NCBI RefSeq assembly: GCF_000143415.4
Contig: NW_003314273.1
Coordinates: forward strand, 1,132,681 to 1,196,680
Direction of reading: 5' to 3'
Length of the DNA stretch: 64,000 nucleotides
Source of the DNA: Selaginella moellendorffii
Lineage: Eukaryota > Streptophyta > Lycopodiopsida > Selaginellales > Selaginellaceae
Shown here piece after piece: positions 32,813 to 45,835 of the stretch. Under the pieces are notes generated by a model. It ran no database searches and had not been told where the DNA came from. It saw only the letters and a list, made by a program, of their open reading frames with translations. The position numbers and the translations under genes were made by a program. The number at the start of each line of letters is the position of its first letter. The stretch's first letter is position 1.

Positions 32813-35640
32813 ATGGTGAAAAGGAACCGTGCTGATGATGCTGAAACCTCTAGAAGGGTGAATTGAGAGGAGGAAACTCCTGCTAGAGATGCTGCGGAAG
32901 AGGCAAAGGCTGAGTTAGAAGAGGAAGAGCCAAATGCTACAGCACTACAACGTATGGCTCAAGAAGTCGTGATCGAGAATTTACGAAGGGAGATTCACAA
33001 ATTGAAGAAGGAGAACAAGAAGAGGAAGAAAGAAGCAGAGGTAGCTAAACTAGCTAAACCTAAGCAACCAGACTCCTCTTCAAGTTCTGAGGATAATGAA
33101 GTTCTGCAACCACCCCCATTTGCACGAGTTTTCTAAGTTCAAGCCTCTGAATTCACCCAATTTCAGAGGCATGTGGGACTATCAGGTTTGGAAGACTGGG
33201 TTTACAATATGGAAAATTGTGATCGTACGAAAGTTGCATGCACACAATCCTTTCTCATTGATCATGCCAAAACTTGGTGGCACCAGATGTGTGTTGAAAA
33301 AGAGCAAAGTAGAAGTTAGACCAAGATGCAGTCTCGTATCCATAAGAAATACTTGTTGGATTATCTAAGCTCCTGAGTTTGGACTTCCCAGGAGGTCACT
33401 CAGCCCAGTACTATTCAAACCCAAGGACACTTAACTCCAAAATATCCCAAAACCCTTAACTAATTGGAAAAAAGGGTGTACTCTTGTTCATGGGCCCTTT
33501 CCCTTTATATTTGAACCCTATGGATCGTATCTCAAGTTGTTCTCTTTAGTTGCTTACAATCCACCATGTTTCCCAAGGACGCTTAACTCCAAAATATCTC
33601 AAAACCCTTAACTAATTGGAAAAGGGGGTGCACTCTTGTTCATGGGCCCTTTCCCTCTATATTTGAACCCCATGGATCATATCTCAAGTTGTTCTCTTTG
33701 GTTGCTTACAATCCACCACGTTTCCTTGTAAGTTCACACCCTCGTGAACGAAAGTTGAGAGCCGTAGCTCTCCCGAGAGCCTCGCTCTCTTGACACGCTA
33801 CCCCTCGAGTCGAGCCCAGCAGGAGCAAATTGGACCAGCCAGATGTCAATCAACATGTGGTGTGATTCCCCTAACCAACCAATAGAGTTGGACCCGAGAC
33901 CCTTCTGATACCAAATGTAAGCTCCTAAGTTTGGACTTCCCGGGAGGTCACTCAGCTCAGTACTATTCAAACCCAAGGACGCTTAACTCCAAAATATCCC
34001 AAGACCCTTAACCAATTGGAAAAGGGGGTGCACTCTTGTTCATGGGCCCTTTCCCTCTATATTTGAACCCTATGGATCATATCTCAAGTCATTCTCTTTG
34101 GTTGCTTACAGCATGGAGTTGTGGTATTTAAAACAGCGAGGGGACCTCATGCATTATGTTAATGCATTAACTCAGAAGCACATTATGATTGCAAATATGA
34201 GTGACAAAGATGCTCGAAGTTATTTCCTGGAAGGTTTAAGTTCACTTTCTCATAATGAGATTTTGAAGTTTAAGCCAAAGACGTACTTAGAGTGTAAGAA
34301 GGCAGCACAGCAAGTTGCCTTTAGTCACTCACTCATGGAATAATATCAACAGCTGTATGCTGGTACCTTGGACAAGAATAAGAATTCTGGGAATAAACAA
34401 AGTGATTCGAAATAGAGGGTGGAAGGAAGGTTCTACCCTTAAGGATCACAAGCAACAGTTAATAAAGGTGGTGGTGGTTGGAGACCACCAGCAGCTTTTT
34501 CTGGTCCTAGGCCCTTTGTTCCTCCTCTGGGTGGGTACAAGTAGCAACAACCTACAAAACCTGCTCCTAGTGGAATGGGTAGTGTGAGTCATTGCTTCCA
34601 ATGTGGAGAGTCAGAACATAGATCCTCGGAATGTCCTAACAAGCATAAGACAAGGTTTTGTGTTAATGTCATGAGGGCAAATGGTGGTGGTGAAGCTGAA
34701 GGGGTTGACGAGTTGGTTAATGCAGACTATGAGGAAGAGGAGGTGAGTTACTTTTGTTGCTTTCCTTAAGCTTTTCTCACAGTCAATGCAAACACTGATT
34801 CGTTGATATATCTGAAAGGTTTTGTCTGCAAACACTGAATTCGAGTGATGATTGACATGGGAGCTACACATAGCGAGATATCTGAAGACTTAGTTAAGTT
34901 GTTAAGCAAATGTTGCCTATGCACTTCTGGTTTGCGGAAGGTGGGCAAGTAGCCAAAAAATTTGTGAGTGATGTTTTAATAAAAATATCCAAGTGGAAAG
35001 AAAGAGTGGACTTGGTAGTGTTGAAGATACTAGATTTTCAAATGGTGTTTGGTATGGATTTCTTTAACAAATATATTAAAGGGATTTATGGTGCTAGACA
35101 AAGTCGTATCACATTGAAGTCAGAAGGACATCCCGATATGTCCTTCCAATTGCAAAAGAGCTCCTCAAAGGATTGGGATGCTAAATTCTTGACTGTGAGA
35201 GCCACTTAGAAAGCAGCTAAAAAGGGATGTCGGACTTTTTGGGTTCAAGTGATAGAAGCTAATGGTGTTGGTGACTCAGTTTGAATCAGTGATGGGGTTG
35301 ATCTTGTACCAAAGAAGATATTAGAGTTGTTGGCAAGGAATTAAAATATCTTCTCGAAGGATTTGCCACCAAGACTACTTCCTAGCCGTGAGGTTGATCA
35401 TCAGATTGAGGTTATTCTGGGTTCTAAAACACCTACAAAAGCTCTATATCATTTGAACATCAAGGAGATGGCTGAACTCAAAAAGCAACTCACAGAGATT
35501 CTTGAGAAAGGTTATATCTGATTAAGCAAGTCACCTTATGGAGCACCGCTCCTTTTTGTTATGAAAAAGGATGGAACCATGAGGACCCTCTAAGGATCTG
35601 CAATAGTTGTTTCTGTGGGAATATCATGATGTTCCGACAG
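32813..35640 (+). pseudogene. Family C Ty3/Gypsy gag-pol, truncated and interrupted
   Basis: Gag from ATG 32813 (MVKRNRADDAETSRRVN then TGA) has a basic coiled coil (ENLRREIHKLKKENKKRKKE, 32990-33040) and continues past a TAA at about 33134 to 33365. It is cut by a TRIM-1 cluster and resumes at 34111 (MELWYLKQRGDLMHYVNAL). A CCHC-type knuckle (CFQCGESEHRSSEC) lies at 34593-34637. A decayed protease region follows (VVLKILDFQMVFGMDFFNKY at about 35010), then the start of reverse transcriptase ([35 protein letters not shown]) to about 35590. It then jumps to an integrase N-terminal fragment (EYHDVPTAGHDGK, about 35615-35655). Most of pol is deleted. Confidence 0.75.
33366..34110 (-). mobile_element. 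TRIM-1 cluster inserted in family C gag, minus strand
   Basis: Three LTR copies of the 195-bp type: 33916-34110 (complete), about 33571-33710 (partial) and 33366-33558 (nearly complete, lacking the TG end). The primer site TGATACCA (on this strand) sits at the inner edge of the first copy, near 33906. The interior (about 33711-33915) matches 19607-19811. The partial repeat implies unequal recombination. The host Gag frame continues on either side; flanking bases (TTATC, GCATG) do not show a duplication. Confidence 0.85.
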
Positions 35641-35655
35641 CAGGACATGATGGAA

Positions 35656-36090
35656 AGGCGGACTAGAGAATTACAAAATCACCTCTACAATGATCTTGTG
35701 AATCCTCTCTAATCTAATCTAAATCCAAACATAAAAAGGAAAGAAATACTTAGCCATGTGTTGTCGCAAAGATGTTGATGCTGAAATTGATCTACATCTC
35801 ACAACCTTGATCCCCAGAAGGCAATGAGTAAGATAGGCATGGAAGAGAAGAGTAGATGTTAAGCAAGTGGAGTGTATGTTTTTATGGCCAAGGATATAAA
35901 AAGACAGAAAGGGGATAGGTCTAGCGTGCTATCACCAGCCTATATAACCACTATATGCCCAATCATCCAAGTCAGGAATTTGGACTGGGAGAAATCCTAA
36001 TCTCAATTCCTAACTTAGGAAATGCCTTTGTCCAAAAATCACGATGCAAAATGCATATACCTCTCTACCCTCCAATGACTAGAGTTGAGT
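35656..36090. other. No recognisable gene
   Basis: AT-rich, several stops in all frames. Probably the 3' end of family C or the junction to the minus-strand element; I see no diagnostic repeat. Confidence 0.4.
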
Positions 36091-36102
36091 AGCTCCTATG
36101 GC

Positions 36103-37770
36103 TCAAGCTTCCATTGGGGTGGTAGTAGCAGTTGTGGTGTTAGCCTCTAGTTCTTCCTCGTAGTCCTTGAGCTCATCGTGAGTGTAGTTCATAATGGTAA
36201 TCTCGAGCACTTGAAGTTGGGCCTTGAGCTCCATGTTTTCTTTGGTGAGGTGGGCATTCTCAAGTTGGTATTGCTGCACTAACTCTAAAGATTCTCGGCA
36301 AGTGTTTGGTGTTGGGAGTCCATAAGCCTGTATAGTGAAAAGGATTCCCTTTACCTGATCAAGTTCCTGAGCCATGCTTGCCAACTTCTCCTCATGTGGT
36401 CGTGCAAAAATGTTGCGAAAGTAGCTCTTCATGCCATCCCGCGTGTACACCGCCATATTGGAGTTATGGTACTGCTTCAAGAAGTTTGTAGGCATGGGAC
36501 GAATCACTTTCAATTGCTACTGCTCCTTTGCTTCAATTGGAATGTTGTTGGTGGCATATTTATCATAGTGATGGTGCTTGGTGCTCATGCGCTTCTGAGG
36601 AAACTGGCAATGTGTTGCTGAACGAAGTGGCTGCATGTTGTCGGCAGTGGTGTCTGGAGCAAATGTCTGGTGTGGCTCAGCAAGCTGCTGTAGCTCGGTT
36701 GGCTGCTGCGGCAAAGATGGGGGCTCCTTAGCATGCTGGTGTGGTGGAGACAGCTACTCAACAGGCTGTGGCAATGAAGGTTGGTGCTGCTCGACGGGCT
36801 GCTTCTGCTGCGCGGGTGGTTTGTGAAGAGTGATGTGCCCTTGCACAACCGCTAGTGGAATTGTAACCGTCTCAGGATTTTCAAGAATATCTTGTGTCTG
36901 CAGAAAATGATCGTCCACTGGAATTGTTGTCATTGGAGATGGAGGTGGCTCCAGTTATGTAGTGGCGATGGTGGCAAATCTGGCCGCGGTGAGCTCGGAG
37001 GCTACAAGCTCTTCGTTGATGGCTGAGTAGATGCCAAACTCTATTGCCATTTTGTTTTAGACCTAGAGGTTCTCGTTGGTTGTTGTCGTGTTGGCACCTT
37101 GTGCTGGATTGTTTGCACATCACTATCGTCACTGTCAATCTGTGGAGGCCCAATGTTTCTTCAGCCTTGTCCCTGTGTCTTTCTTCATGGAGTTGCTGCT
37201 GCCTTTCACTGGACCTTTTTCTTCTCGGTGTTCATCAAGTTGTCTTTAGCTTGGCGCTTTGAACTTTTCGTGGCTGTGTTCTGCAGAGGTAGAGGTGGTG
37301 GATTGTAGATCACCATGGCTTGACTCCTATGCATGATGATGGCTCAGACATACAATAATATCAGTTTCCTCACACATCTCCCCGCTTTGAAATCTGCTGT
37401 CACCTTCTTAAGTTCCTTGCGAAACTTCGGGATCACATATCCTGCTAAATCCACTTTCTTCCCAACTTGAAGATCCTCATAAATGAAGGCCACGGATCTG
37501 CTCATTGCTGTGGCAGTCTTCCGAAACTCTAGGTTGAGAACAAGGAACTTGAAGATCGTCCTTGACATTGGAGAATTGCAAACTAAGCGCCGAGTTGTAG
37601 CCCCTGGGATCTTTCATGATGTCGTGACTTAAAGCCTGTGTGCATGGAGCAGAGACTCGCTCGCCTTCGGCTGGGAGACATAGAGCTGCTGCCAACTCCA
37701 AATCTTCAAGTTCAACCTGGCCAGTGGCAAGATCCATCAAGTGAGCTTTCTTGTTGCTCACTTGATTCAT
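36103..37770 (-). CDS. Unrecognised ORFs downstream of the Tat-like element's integrase
   Basis: On the minus strand: 37770-37477 (97 aa, MNQVSNKKAHLMDLATGQVE), 37568-37344 (74 aa, FRKELKKVTADFKAGRCVRK), a Gln/Pro/Ser-rich stretch about 37060-36520, and 36513-36103 (136 aa). The last is the best conserved in appearance: YTRDGMKSYFRNIFARPHEEKLASM followed by a coiled coil (QQYQLENAHLTKENMELKAQ) and an acidic tail. They lie in neighbouring frames, so they may be one gene broken by frameshifts. Tat-lineage elements often carry an extra ORF after pol, which fits the position; no domain is recognised. Shown motifs are partial. Confidence 0.35.
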
Positions 37771-37821
37771 GAGATATCCTGCTATTCATTCTGCAAAGTT
37801 GAAGAGGCCATGAGTGCGAGT

Positions 37822-40800
37822 TCAAAGCTTGACATCGGCATTGAATTGCCACTCGAGATTTTGAGAGAGGATAACAGTATCTGTCTTGGGTGTTTGCTTG
37901 GTTCGCATTGTGTCGACTCTTTGGTGTTGTTGAGTATACACTTGCACCTGTGATTCAAATAGAAGAAAAGATATGAGCACTCTTTCTATACTCGTGAACA
38001 CACTCTTCTTGCTTCTTTTTTGGGCACTCTCTTTTCTACTTGCTTTCTTTTTGTCACTCTCGATTGGTGTGTTTGTTAGAGTCTGATGCACTAGTTTGAG
38101 ATGGGTGAGAGCGCCTAGCTGACGATCAGTCGCTAGCACACTCGTGATCTTAAGATTTTCTTGCCACTCAAGCTTACCCTTGTGATTTTTCAGAGTGCGC
38201 TTCCTCACTATTAGGGTTAGGGCTAACTTTGTTTTATTGTTTTGTTCATATGGTGTTCTTGCATTTTCACCAAGTCTTTGCTTGAGTAGAGTTGTTTGTG
38301 ATTGTTGTGAACCTGTTTTGTGTACAACGTGAGTTGTATTGGTTTCATTGGTAGTCAATTCCAGTATGGTGTGCATGGCTTGCATATACGCTATGCTTGG
38401 TTCTTGATATTTTCTCAATTTGTTGATATTGACTATTTGAATTTCTTCATCATCGAGTGTCGCTAAGTGAGCTGTGCCGGGTGTTTACATACTTATGATC
38501 TTGAATGGTCCTTCCTATTGATGTATCAATTTGCCTCCTATTTTGTTGACATTTCCTCTATACCATAGAACAAAATTTCCAACTTGAAATCTATCAGTTT
38601 TCTTTATAATCTGTTTTCTATCATGATAAGCTTTTCTTCTTGCTTATATGGCTTCAATTGTCCATAAAGCATATAATCTTTCTTCATCTCACTTTTCAAA
38701 CATAGCCAATCTTTTCTTGATTGATTCTTCTTGATTAATTTGCAGTTGAATTGCCATTCTCAAGGATGGTACAGTATATTCTAGTGGTGTCAAAGCTTCA
38801 AGTCCATAAGCTAATTTGAATGGAGTTAAATTTGTTGAAACTTTATATGCTGTTCTATAAGCCTAAAGAACATCATAAACTCTATTATCCCAATCTTTAA
38901 GATTAGTTTGCACTATTTTCTTCAGTATGTTCTTGAGTGTTTTGTTTGTGGATTCGGCTTGGATATTGCCTTGTGGATAATATGGTGTAGATTTCTTATG
39001 TTTGATGAAGAATTCGTCTAGTAAAATCTTGATTGTTTCATTGAGGAAATGTGTTCTTCTATCAGTTACTATTTCTCGAAGTAATCCATATTTGTGATAA
39101 TTATTTCATAAAGAAACTTAGCTGTATTCTTTGCTATCAATTTCTTAAGTGGTTGGGCTTCTGCCCATTTTGTCATATAATCTGTTGCCACCAAAATATA
39201 TTGATTTCCATTGCTGCTCTTTTGTATGGGTCCTACAAAATCTAGGCCCCATCTTTGGAAAGGTTCCATTGCTATAGTTGGATTCAGTTCTTATGTTTGT
39301 TTCTTGGGTGGAAATTGTGTACGCTGACAAATATCACAAGTTTGACAAAACTATGAAGTGTCTTTCCATAATATATGCCACCATAAGCCTGCTTGCAATA
39401 TTTTTCTTGCTGTAATTTCTTTTACAAAATGCCCTCTAGAGCAACTTGCATGGGCTTCTCCTAGTAACTCATGTATCTCTTCTTGTGATCTACACATCTT
39501 CTTAATATATTATCATGTCCAATTCTATAAAGTTTTCCTCCAACGATTGAGTATCGTCGTGTCCTCAAGATGAATTATTCCCTTTGATCTTGTGTGGTAC
39601 ATGATGTGGGAACTTTTGTAATTAAAGATTTCTTGAAGTGTATCATGGGTGGTAATCTTAAAAAGATGTGAATCAAATAGGTCATTTTTGGGATCCTGTA
39701 TATTTTCCCCGATTGTAATTCTGTTGAGATGATCAACTTGTTTGTGGTATTTGCCAAGTTTGTGAACTATTTCGAAATTGAATTTTTGAAATAACAAAAA
39801 CCATCTTGCTATTTCTCCGCTAAGGATGGGTTTGTTGAGTAGATGAATCAATGCTTGATAATCGACGAATATTTGACTTTGTTGGAAAGTAAATAGTGTC
39901 GGAATTTGGTTAAGGCATATATCATGCCTAAGACTTCTTTCTCTGTAGTTGTATAATTCATTTCGGGTGCCCAAAAGTGGAGCCAAGAGGGTGCCATATA
40001 GTAGTGACTCATAATATATGGGGTGATCACGATGATCATCTTTTCTTTGGCAGAGAATTGGTCCTAGCGCATAGTCAGAGACATTAACTTGTACGAGAAA
40101 TTCTTGAGTCTAGTTTGGTTGGACAAGAATTGGTGTATGTGTAAGTTTATCTTTGAGTATCAAGAATGCTTGCTGATATTATTGAGTCCAGTGATAGAAT
40201 TTGTCTTTCTTGAGTAAATCAGTTAATGGTTTAGCTACTTTGGCATAGTCCTTAATAAATCTTCTATGGTAACCCATCTTGCCTAGAAAACTTCACAAAC
40301 TTTTGAGATCATTAGGTGGTTGCATTTTCATAATGACGTTGGCTTTAGCTTTATCAATTTGAATGCCTTGAGTGGAAACAATGTGGCCAAGTAGTATTCC
40401 TGATTTAACAAAGAAAGTACATTTTTCAGGATTAAGAGCAACTTGGTTTTGTCTACATTTGAATATTTCTCGAGGTATTCAAGGTGTTTGTTTTTAGGTC
40501 CAAAGACACTAAAGTCATCCATAAAGACTCGCATGAAATCTGTGAGATAATCTTGGAAAGTATTAGTAATGATCCATTGAAAGGTAAATGGGGTATTGGT
40601 TAATCCAAATGGCATTCGCATGTATGCATATGCTCCCCAGAGACTTATGAATGCTATTTTATGTTGACCTTCGACAGCTATGTGTACTTGATTGTAACAT
40701 GAAAAACCATCAAGAAATGAGTACATCTTATGACTGGTTATGGCATCGAGTATTTCATCTAAAAATAGGATGGGAAAGTCATCTTTCGTAGTGGCATCAT

Positions 40801-42480
40801 TTAACTTCTTGTAGTTCACACAAATGCGTAATTTCCTATTTTTCTTGGGTACAATCACTAAAGGTGATAGCCATAGGGCATTTTGTATTAGATATATAAA
40901 TCTTGTTTCAAGAAGTTTGTTGATTTTAGCTTTTACTTTTTTAGCGAACATGGGATTCATCTAGTAAGTAGTTTATTTAATGGGTCAAATGCCTGGAAGT
41001 AATTCAATCCGGTGTGTACATAAATCAGGTGGTATATCTTTGAGGTCTTTATATGACCAAGAAAAGACATCTTTATACTTAGTAAGGAGTGCAATAGCAT
41101 CAAGTTTAGAAGGTTTAACAAGTTGTGTAGCTATTAAGATGTTTTGTGGGTTTGAGGGAATCCATAGATTTAATTCTTCAATGTCTTCATTAATATTTAC
41201 GCGAAGTTTGAATTCTTGATTTTCAATGGTGAGAGCTGGTTCGTCTTGTATATCTAAGTGATATTCTGTAGTTTGTAGTTGTTCTGGTTGTATTTCTGGT
41301 CTTGCTTTTTATATGGTGGTTTTTGTTGTATTTATCTTCTTTAAATTTGGTTCTTTTGAATTTTTATAATCTTAACACATGGATATAAGAAGTATTCTGT
41401 TGAGGTCAATTTCTTGGATTGTTTTAAGTTCAAGATATACTTCAAATAATTTAGCTTCTTCAAGATCGTCTAATCCTTCTTGCCAATTGTACTCTTGAAT
41501 TGTGTTGGTCAGAAACTTCTTGAGATTTTCTTGCTTGTCAATATTGATATTTTAGTTTGTCCTTTTTGGGATTGTATGCATATCTCATATTCCATCCAAT
41601 ATTGTGCAAAAACAGCTTTGTTAAGCCAAAGTCTGCCTAACAAGATTTTGTAAGAAGATTCTTCAATTGGCATTTTTAACACAACAACGTTAACTTTAAA
41701 TTTATGTCCTTCGACTGTCATAGAGACATCACATATAATGCCTGCTAGTCTAACAACTCTTTGATCAGCCATGTGTACATTGAATAGTGTAGTTTGTATA
41801 TTGCCTAGTCCTAAAGCTTTGCATAGTGCATATTTGATGATATTAACCCTAGAACCTCCATCAAGAATAGCTCTTTTAATATGATTTTTGCCGATGTGTA
41901 CGTTGATACAAGGTACATTATCATCATAATCACTGGGTTGGATTCTTTTAATATGTTCTTGTTGTGTTGATTGAGATTGGTGTTTTTCTTGTGTGCAAGC
42001 TTTAGGGATCCTTCGATTACATATCTTTAAGATTTGGTTTTTCATATATGGTGCTATTTGCAGTATTTGTTGTAGGGTTAAAGTAATTCCTTGCTGTAGT
42101 ATGTGCTCAGCAATGGTTATATGCTCATCTTGAGTAAAGTTTAATACTTGAGTTTGGTCGTCTTGATTGTATATTTGATCATTAATAATTTTGGGATTTT
42201 TGTTTTGAAGCTCTTGTTGAATGGTTTTAAGTATTTTCTTACTCTTTTTCCATTCTGTATTTTTTATTTTTAATGCTTGATCACTTTCATCTTGTTCTTC
42301 ATAATTATCAGGTTGTTGACATTCATATTGTGTTCTTGTGATTGCCAAGACTTTTGATTGTTCTTCATCTTTTACATCAACTTCTACTTGAACTACTCAT
42401 GCTGCTAGTGGTCTTTCAGTAGGAGATTGATTGACTCTTTGGTTTTGTGGATTGTATTATTGTTTAGTTTGATTTACTTG
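37822..42480 (-). pseudogene. Tat/Athila-like Ty3 element pol, minus strand
   Basis: From right to left: a low-complexity Asn/Gln/Tyr Gag end (YNRGYNPPRNQ, NYNQSQQRQYNNYNN, 42700-42480); protease region 42348-41509 (RAILDGGSRVNIIK at about 41835-41885); reverse transcriptase 40960-40328 (FIYLIQNALWLSPLVIVPKK, intact FMDDFSVFG near 40510). The latter wording is typical of the Tat/Athila branch. RNase H follows at 39986-39525 (QALIHLLNKPILSGEIARW), then integrase 39330-38500 (WGLDFVGPI, ATDYMTKWAEAQP, HKKSTPYYPQGN). The integrase tail ends near 38418 (AHLATLDDEE, NKLRKYQEP). The 198-residue frame at 38418-37822 begins with this tail and then has no recognisable content. Stops and small shifts throughout; no chromodomain. 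Confidence 0.8.
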
Positions 42481-42807
42481 TGGTTGATTTTGTCTTGGTT
42501 AATAATTTTGTTACGATGTTTAATTGTTGTAATTGTTATATTGCCTTTGTTGGCTTTGGTTGTAGTTGTTCCCTTGTGGACGTTGATAATTGTTTAGTTG
42601 TCCATTGTATCATTGTCAGTTATAATTGCCTCTATAATTATTTTATCCTTGACTATAGATTTGATTTCGTGGGGGATTATATCCACGATTATATCCTTGA
42701 TTATATTGTTGATTATCTTGGTAATAATAGTTTGTTGGTAATCTTTATTCGTGGTTGTTGTTTCCTTGATAATTTTGTCGTGGTGGTCCTCGTTGACCAT
42801 TTTTCGA

Positions 42808-43262
42808 GTCTTAAAGGCTGTCTTCTCCACATCCTGATCTACCACCTGTATCTGATGATACCCGAACCGCAAATCAAGTCACATAAAATACTTAGCCTTT
42901 AAGAGTTGGTCAAATAAGTCATCAATGCGAGGCAAAGGATAACTATTTTTAACCGTGATTTTGTTGAGTGCCCAATAGTCGATACACATCCTCATGATTC
43001 CATCCTTTTTCATAACAAAGTGCTCCATAAGGCAACTTGCTTGGTCGAATATGACCTTTGTCAAAAAGCTCCGTGAGTTGCTTCTTGAGTTCAGCCATCT
43101 CCTTGATATTTAAACAATATAGAGCTTTTGTACGTGGTTTAGAACCCGGAATGACCTCAATCTGATGACCAACCTCACTGCTAGGAGGTAGCCCTGGTGG
43201 CAAATCCTTCGGAAAGATATCCTGATTCTTCGCCAACAACTCTAATATCTTCCTTGGCAACC
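42808..43262 (-). pseudogene. Family C reverse transcriptase fragment, minus strand
   Basis: Matches the pre-RT and RT start of the element at 35300-35590: [53 protein letters not shown]. It continues with [20 protein letters not shown] and RFGYHQIQVVDQDVEKTAF to about 42808. There it is fused without a gap to the Gag end of the Tat-like element. Confidence 0.8.
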
Positions 43263-43899
43263 TACCTACTATCCCTACTATACATTTGGAACCCCCCACA
43301 GCCGCCCCCCCCGCCCCCCCTTTGAGGAACACATGCTTTGGGCTTTCACCCCAAGCCTCCTTTAGTATCAGGAGTTAGTCTCTGGGACAAGCTCAAAACT
43401 TACTAAATATGGAATGGCGCTAGATTGCGAATTTGGACATGGGACGAACACCATTGTGTTCAGACCAATCTCTACACTCCGTAAATATGCCAAATGAGCA
43501 AATCTAGACATTTTCCATGAATAGCATTTGGGACCGAAATAAAGGGCATGATAGCGAAGGTGTTTGGCAGACACGATAAGCTATCATCTAACAATATTGA
43601 GGGACCAATCTCAATACACAAGGGTTCTTGTCAAGCCATTGCAAGACAGAGCAAAAGAGAACTAACAAGCCAGGCCAAGTATGCTCAGCTAAATAGACAC
43701 TTAGGAATTCCTTCCTTATGCTCATCCAGCCAAGTACAGATGCTAAGTCCAATTTACTATTACTTGAACAAGAGGGGCCAATAAAGGAAACTAGCAATAT
43801 CGATCTCCTGCCATCGTGGGAGTAAGGAAAGAGTGTCTGTAAAGACTGGCCGATAGGTAACTTTCGATACCCAAAGTCACATTCGAGACAAATGGCCAA
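43263..43899 (+). repeat. Family C LTR fragment
   Basis: Corresponds to 31718-32300: CTACTATCCCTACTATACATT, a C run (about 43297-43320), GCTTTGGGCTTTCACCCC, then GTTAGTCTCTGGGACAAGCT. It ends at GACAAATGG, where an unrelated integrase fragment begins. Confidence 0.8.
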
Positions 43900-44457
43900 G
43901 CAGAGTTCAACAACAAGATATTAAATACAGTCATCTCAAAGCTTGTGGAGGATCACCCAAGGCGTTGGCACGAACACTTGGTTACAGTGTTGTGGGCCTT
44001 TCGGATGTCCTTCAAGACATCAATCTCTGCAACCCCATTCTCCCTTGTCTATGGGACAGAAGGCGTGCTTCCAGTGGAGATCCAGATGCCATCACTCTCA
44101 CTTTCACTTCGATATGTAGCAGCGATGCAGCTTAGTGATGAGGACAAGCTTCATGCACGTGACTTGGAGGTTCTTGCCTTGGAGGAACAGCGACGATCCA
44201 CGACTGAACATCTCCTTCGAGGCAAGCAGAAGATCAAGTCAGTCATCGATCACCAGCATTCTGCCGAACCATTCGAGAATAGCGATCTCGTTCTACTCAA
44301 GGAGTTTACGCCACTTTCGAAGTTCTCCCCTCACTGGACTAGCCCCTACTTTGTCCAGCGACATATCGGAGGTAGAGCATATGTGCTAGTTGATGCTGAT
44401 GGATGTGAGCTCCCACACGCTCACAACCACTCTCATCTCAAACGCTTCGTCCGGTGA
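43900..44457 (+). pseudogene. Integrase C-terminal fragment, sister of the RT-less element
   Basis: Open frame with integrase end and tail: KLVEDHPRRWHEHLVTVLWA, TSISATPFSLVYGTEGVLPV, ALEEQRRSTTEHLLRGKQK, LLKEFTPLSKFSPHWTSPYF, ending HAHNHSHLKRFVR and TGA. It matches 25850-26410 closely and is cleaner, with no stops, but lacks everything upstream. Confidence 0.85.
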
Positions 44458-45835
44458 GGTGTTCCTTTTCTCTTCTTTTTTCTTTTTCTTTTTCTTCCTT
44501 TCTTTCACTTTACTTTCATGGCTACTTTTCTTACTTTTAGAGGGTGTTTCTCCATTGGACCGTGGCCTATGCCTTCAATTTCACGCTTAGACTGCATTGC
44601 CGTTTGTATGGAGGTCCCTCACTTGGCTCGGTCTATGTTCTAGGTTCTTTGGCCCTTCCCTTACCATTACTACACTCTACACATTCCCCTCACTCATTCC
44701 ATATCATCTACACTCACAATTCCATCACTAATCACTTTCAGCAGCGTTATCTCTAGATGCCCAACTTGCATTTTTCATTCTTTCACCATCATTCACATCT
44801 CCGTTTGAGGTCACATTTACACCATACCACGGACACACATACGTGCACCAGCAGCAAATGACACCTCCTCATTTGGATGTGCCATTTCCGAGATATCCTT
44901 ACGACCATTTGCCGACGACGCACTAGCTTTTCTGGAGCAACTTTCTTCCAACCAAGTGAACCTATTCACTCAAGGCACCTAGGTGAATCTTTAGGTGAGG
45001 CCACAGAAGCCAAAGCCACTTTCTTCTGCTCTAGCACTCAGTGGACACATGCCACCTCTCTTTACTGGCAAGCCAGCAACTATGCTGTCCTTTTCAGCTG
45101 CTGACTTCTTCAGTCTGACACATCAGACTGGCCCCCTTCTCAGAGTGCCACCACCATCTCGGCGCTCCACCATATCACTCCATCATATCAGCACTGGAGT
45201 AGGTGCAGGAGTAGGAGCGAGAGTAGGTGGTTACTGGTTACAGGTTACAGGTCCCCAATTATTGGTTATTGGTAACCAGTTACCAGCTGCTCTGAGCGGT
45301 CAGCGCTTACTCTACAGGCCAACGGTTATCAATGGCCACCTTTTCAGAGTGCCACCATCATCTCGGCGCTCCACCATATCACTCCATCTTTCATCATTTC
45401 CACACTTACCACCCTTGGGTAACGCATCCCCTCTTCTACCTCTCTTTCTTTCTCGATTTTGGCCAATCCTTAGAGCATACCGAAAATCATCAAGAGGCTA
45501 CATTTGCAAATTACACTTTCCTGAGCTGAAATCTAGGTACGGGTTAAGTTCTTTGGGTGCTCACTCTTTTTCCTTTATTTTCCTCCTCTATTCACACTTT
45601 TTCTACACTTTTTCTTCAACTTCAGAGTCCAATTTGACTATAGGGTTTCCCACTCGGTTTTCCTCCCTATCTCCAAACTTCACACCTACCTCTTTTCTTT
45701 CTTTTCCACTTTGTTTTCTAGAGTTTCTACTATTTCACGCAGCTATCAGCACTTGGCATCAGTAGCAGAGGTACACTCTACACTCTTTGGAGGGTTCTTG
45801 CGCATCTAGAGCCAGCGCGATCCACTGTGGTCACA
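44458..45835 (+). other. 3' region of the RT-less family, pyrimidine-rich, with an internal direct repeat
   Basis: No gene is called. A CTTTTTCTTT tract follows the stop codon. A repeat of about 45 bp beginning AGAGTGCCACC and running through CTCGGCGCTCCACCATATCA occurs at about 45138 and 45346. The GGTTACTGGTTACAGGTTAC block near 45228 matches the leader at 21205. A 256-codon frame (44995-45765) is Ser/Pro/Leu-rich, spans the repeats and has no domain. Confidence 0.5.

Noticed and set aside
44995-45765. 256-codon ORF
   Set aside because: Runs through duplicated 45-bp units and a pyrimidine-rich stretch; composition is that of CT-rich DNA.
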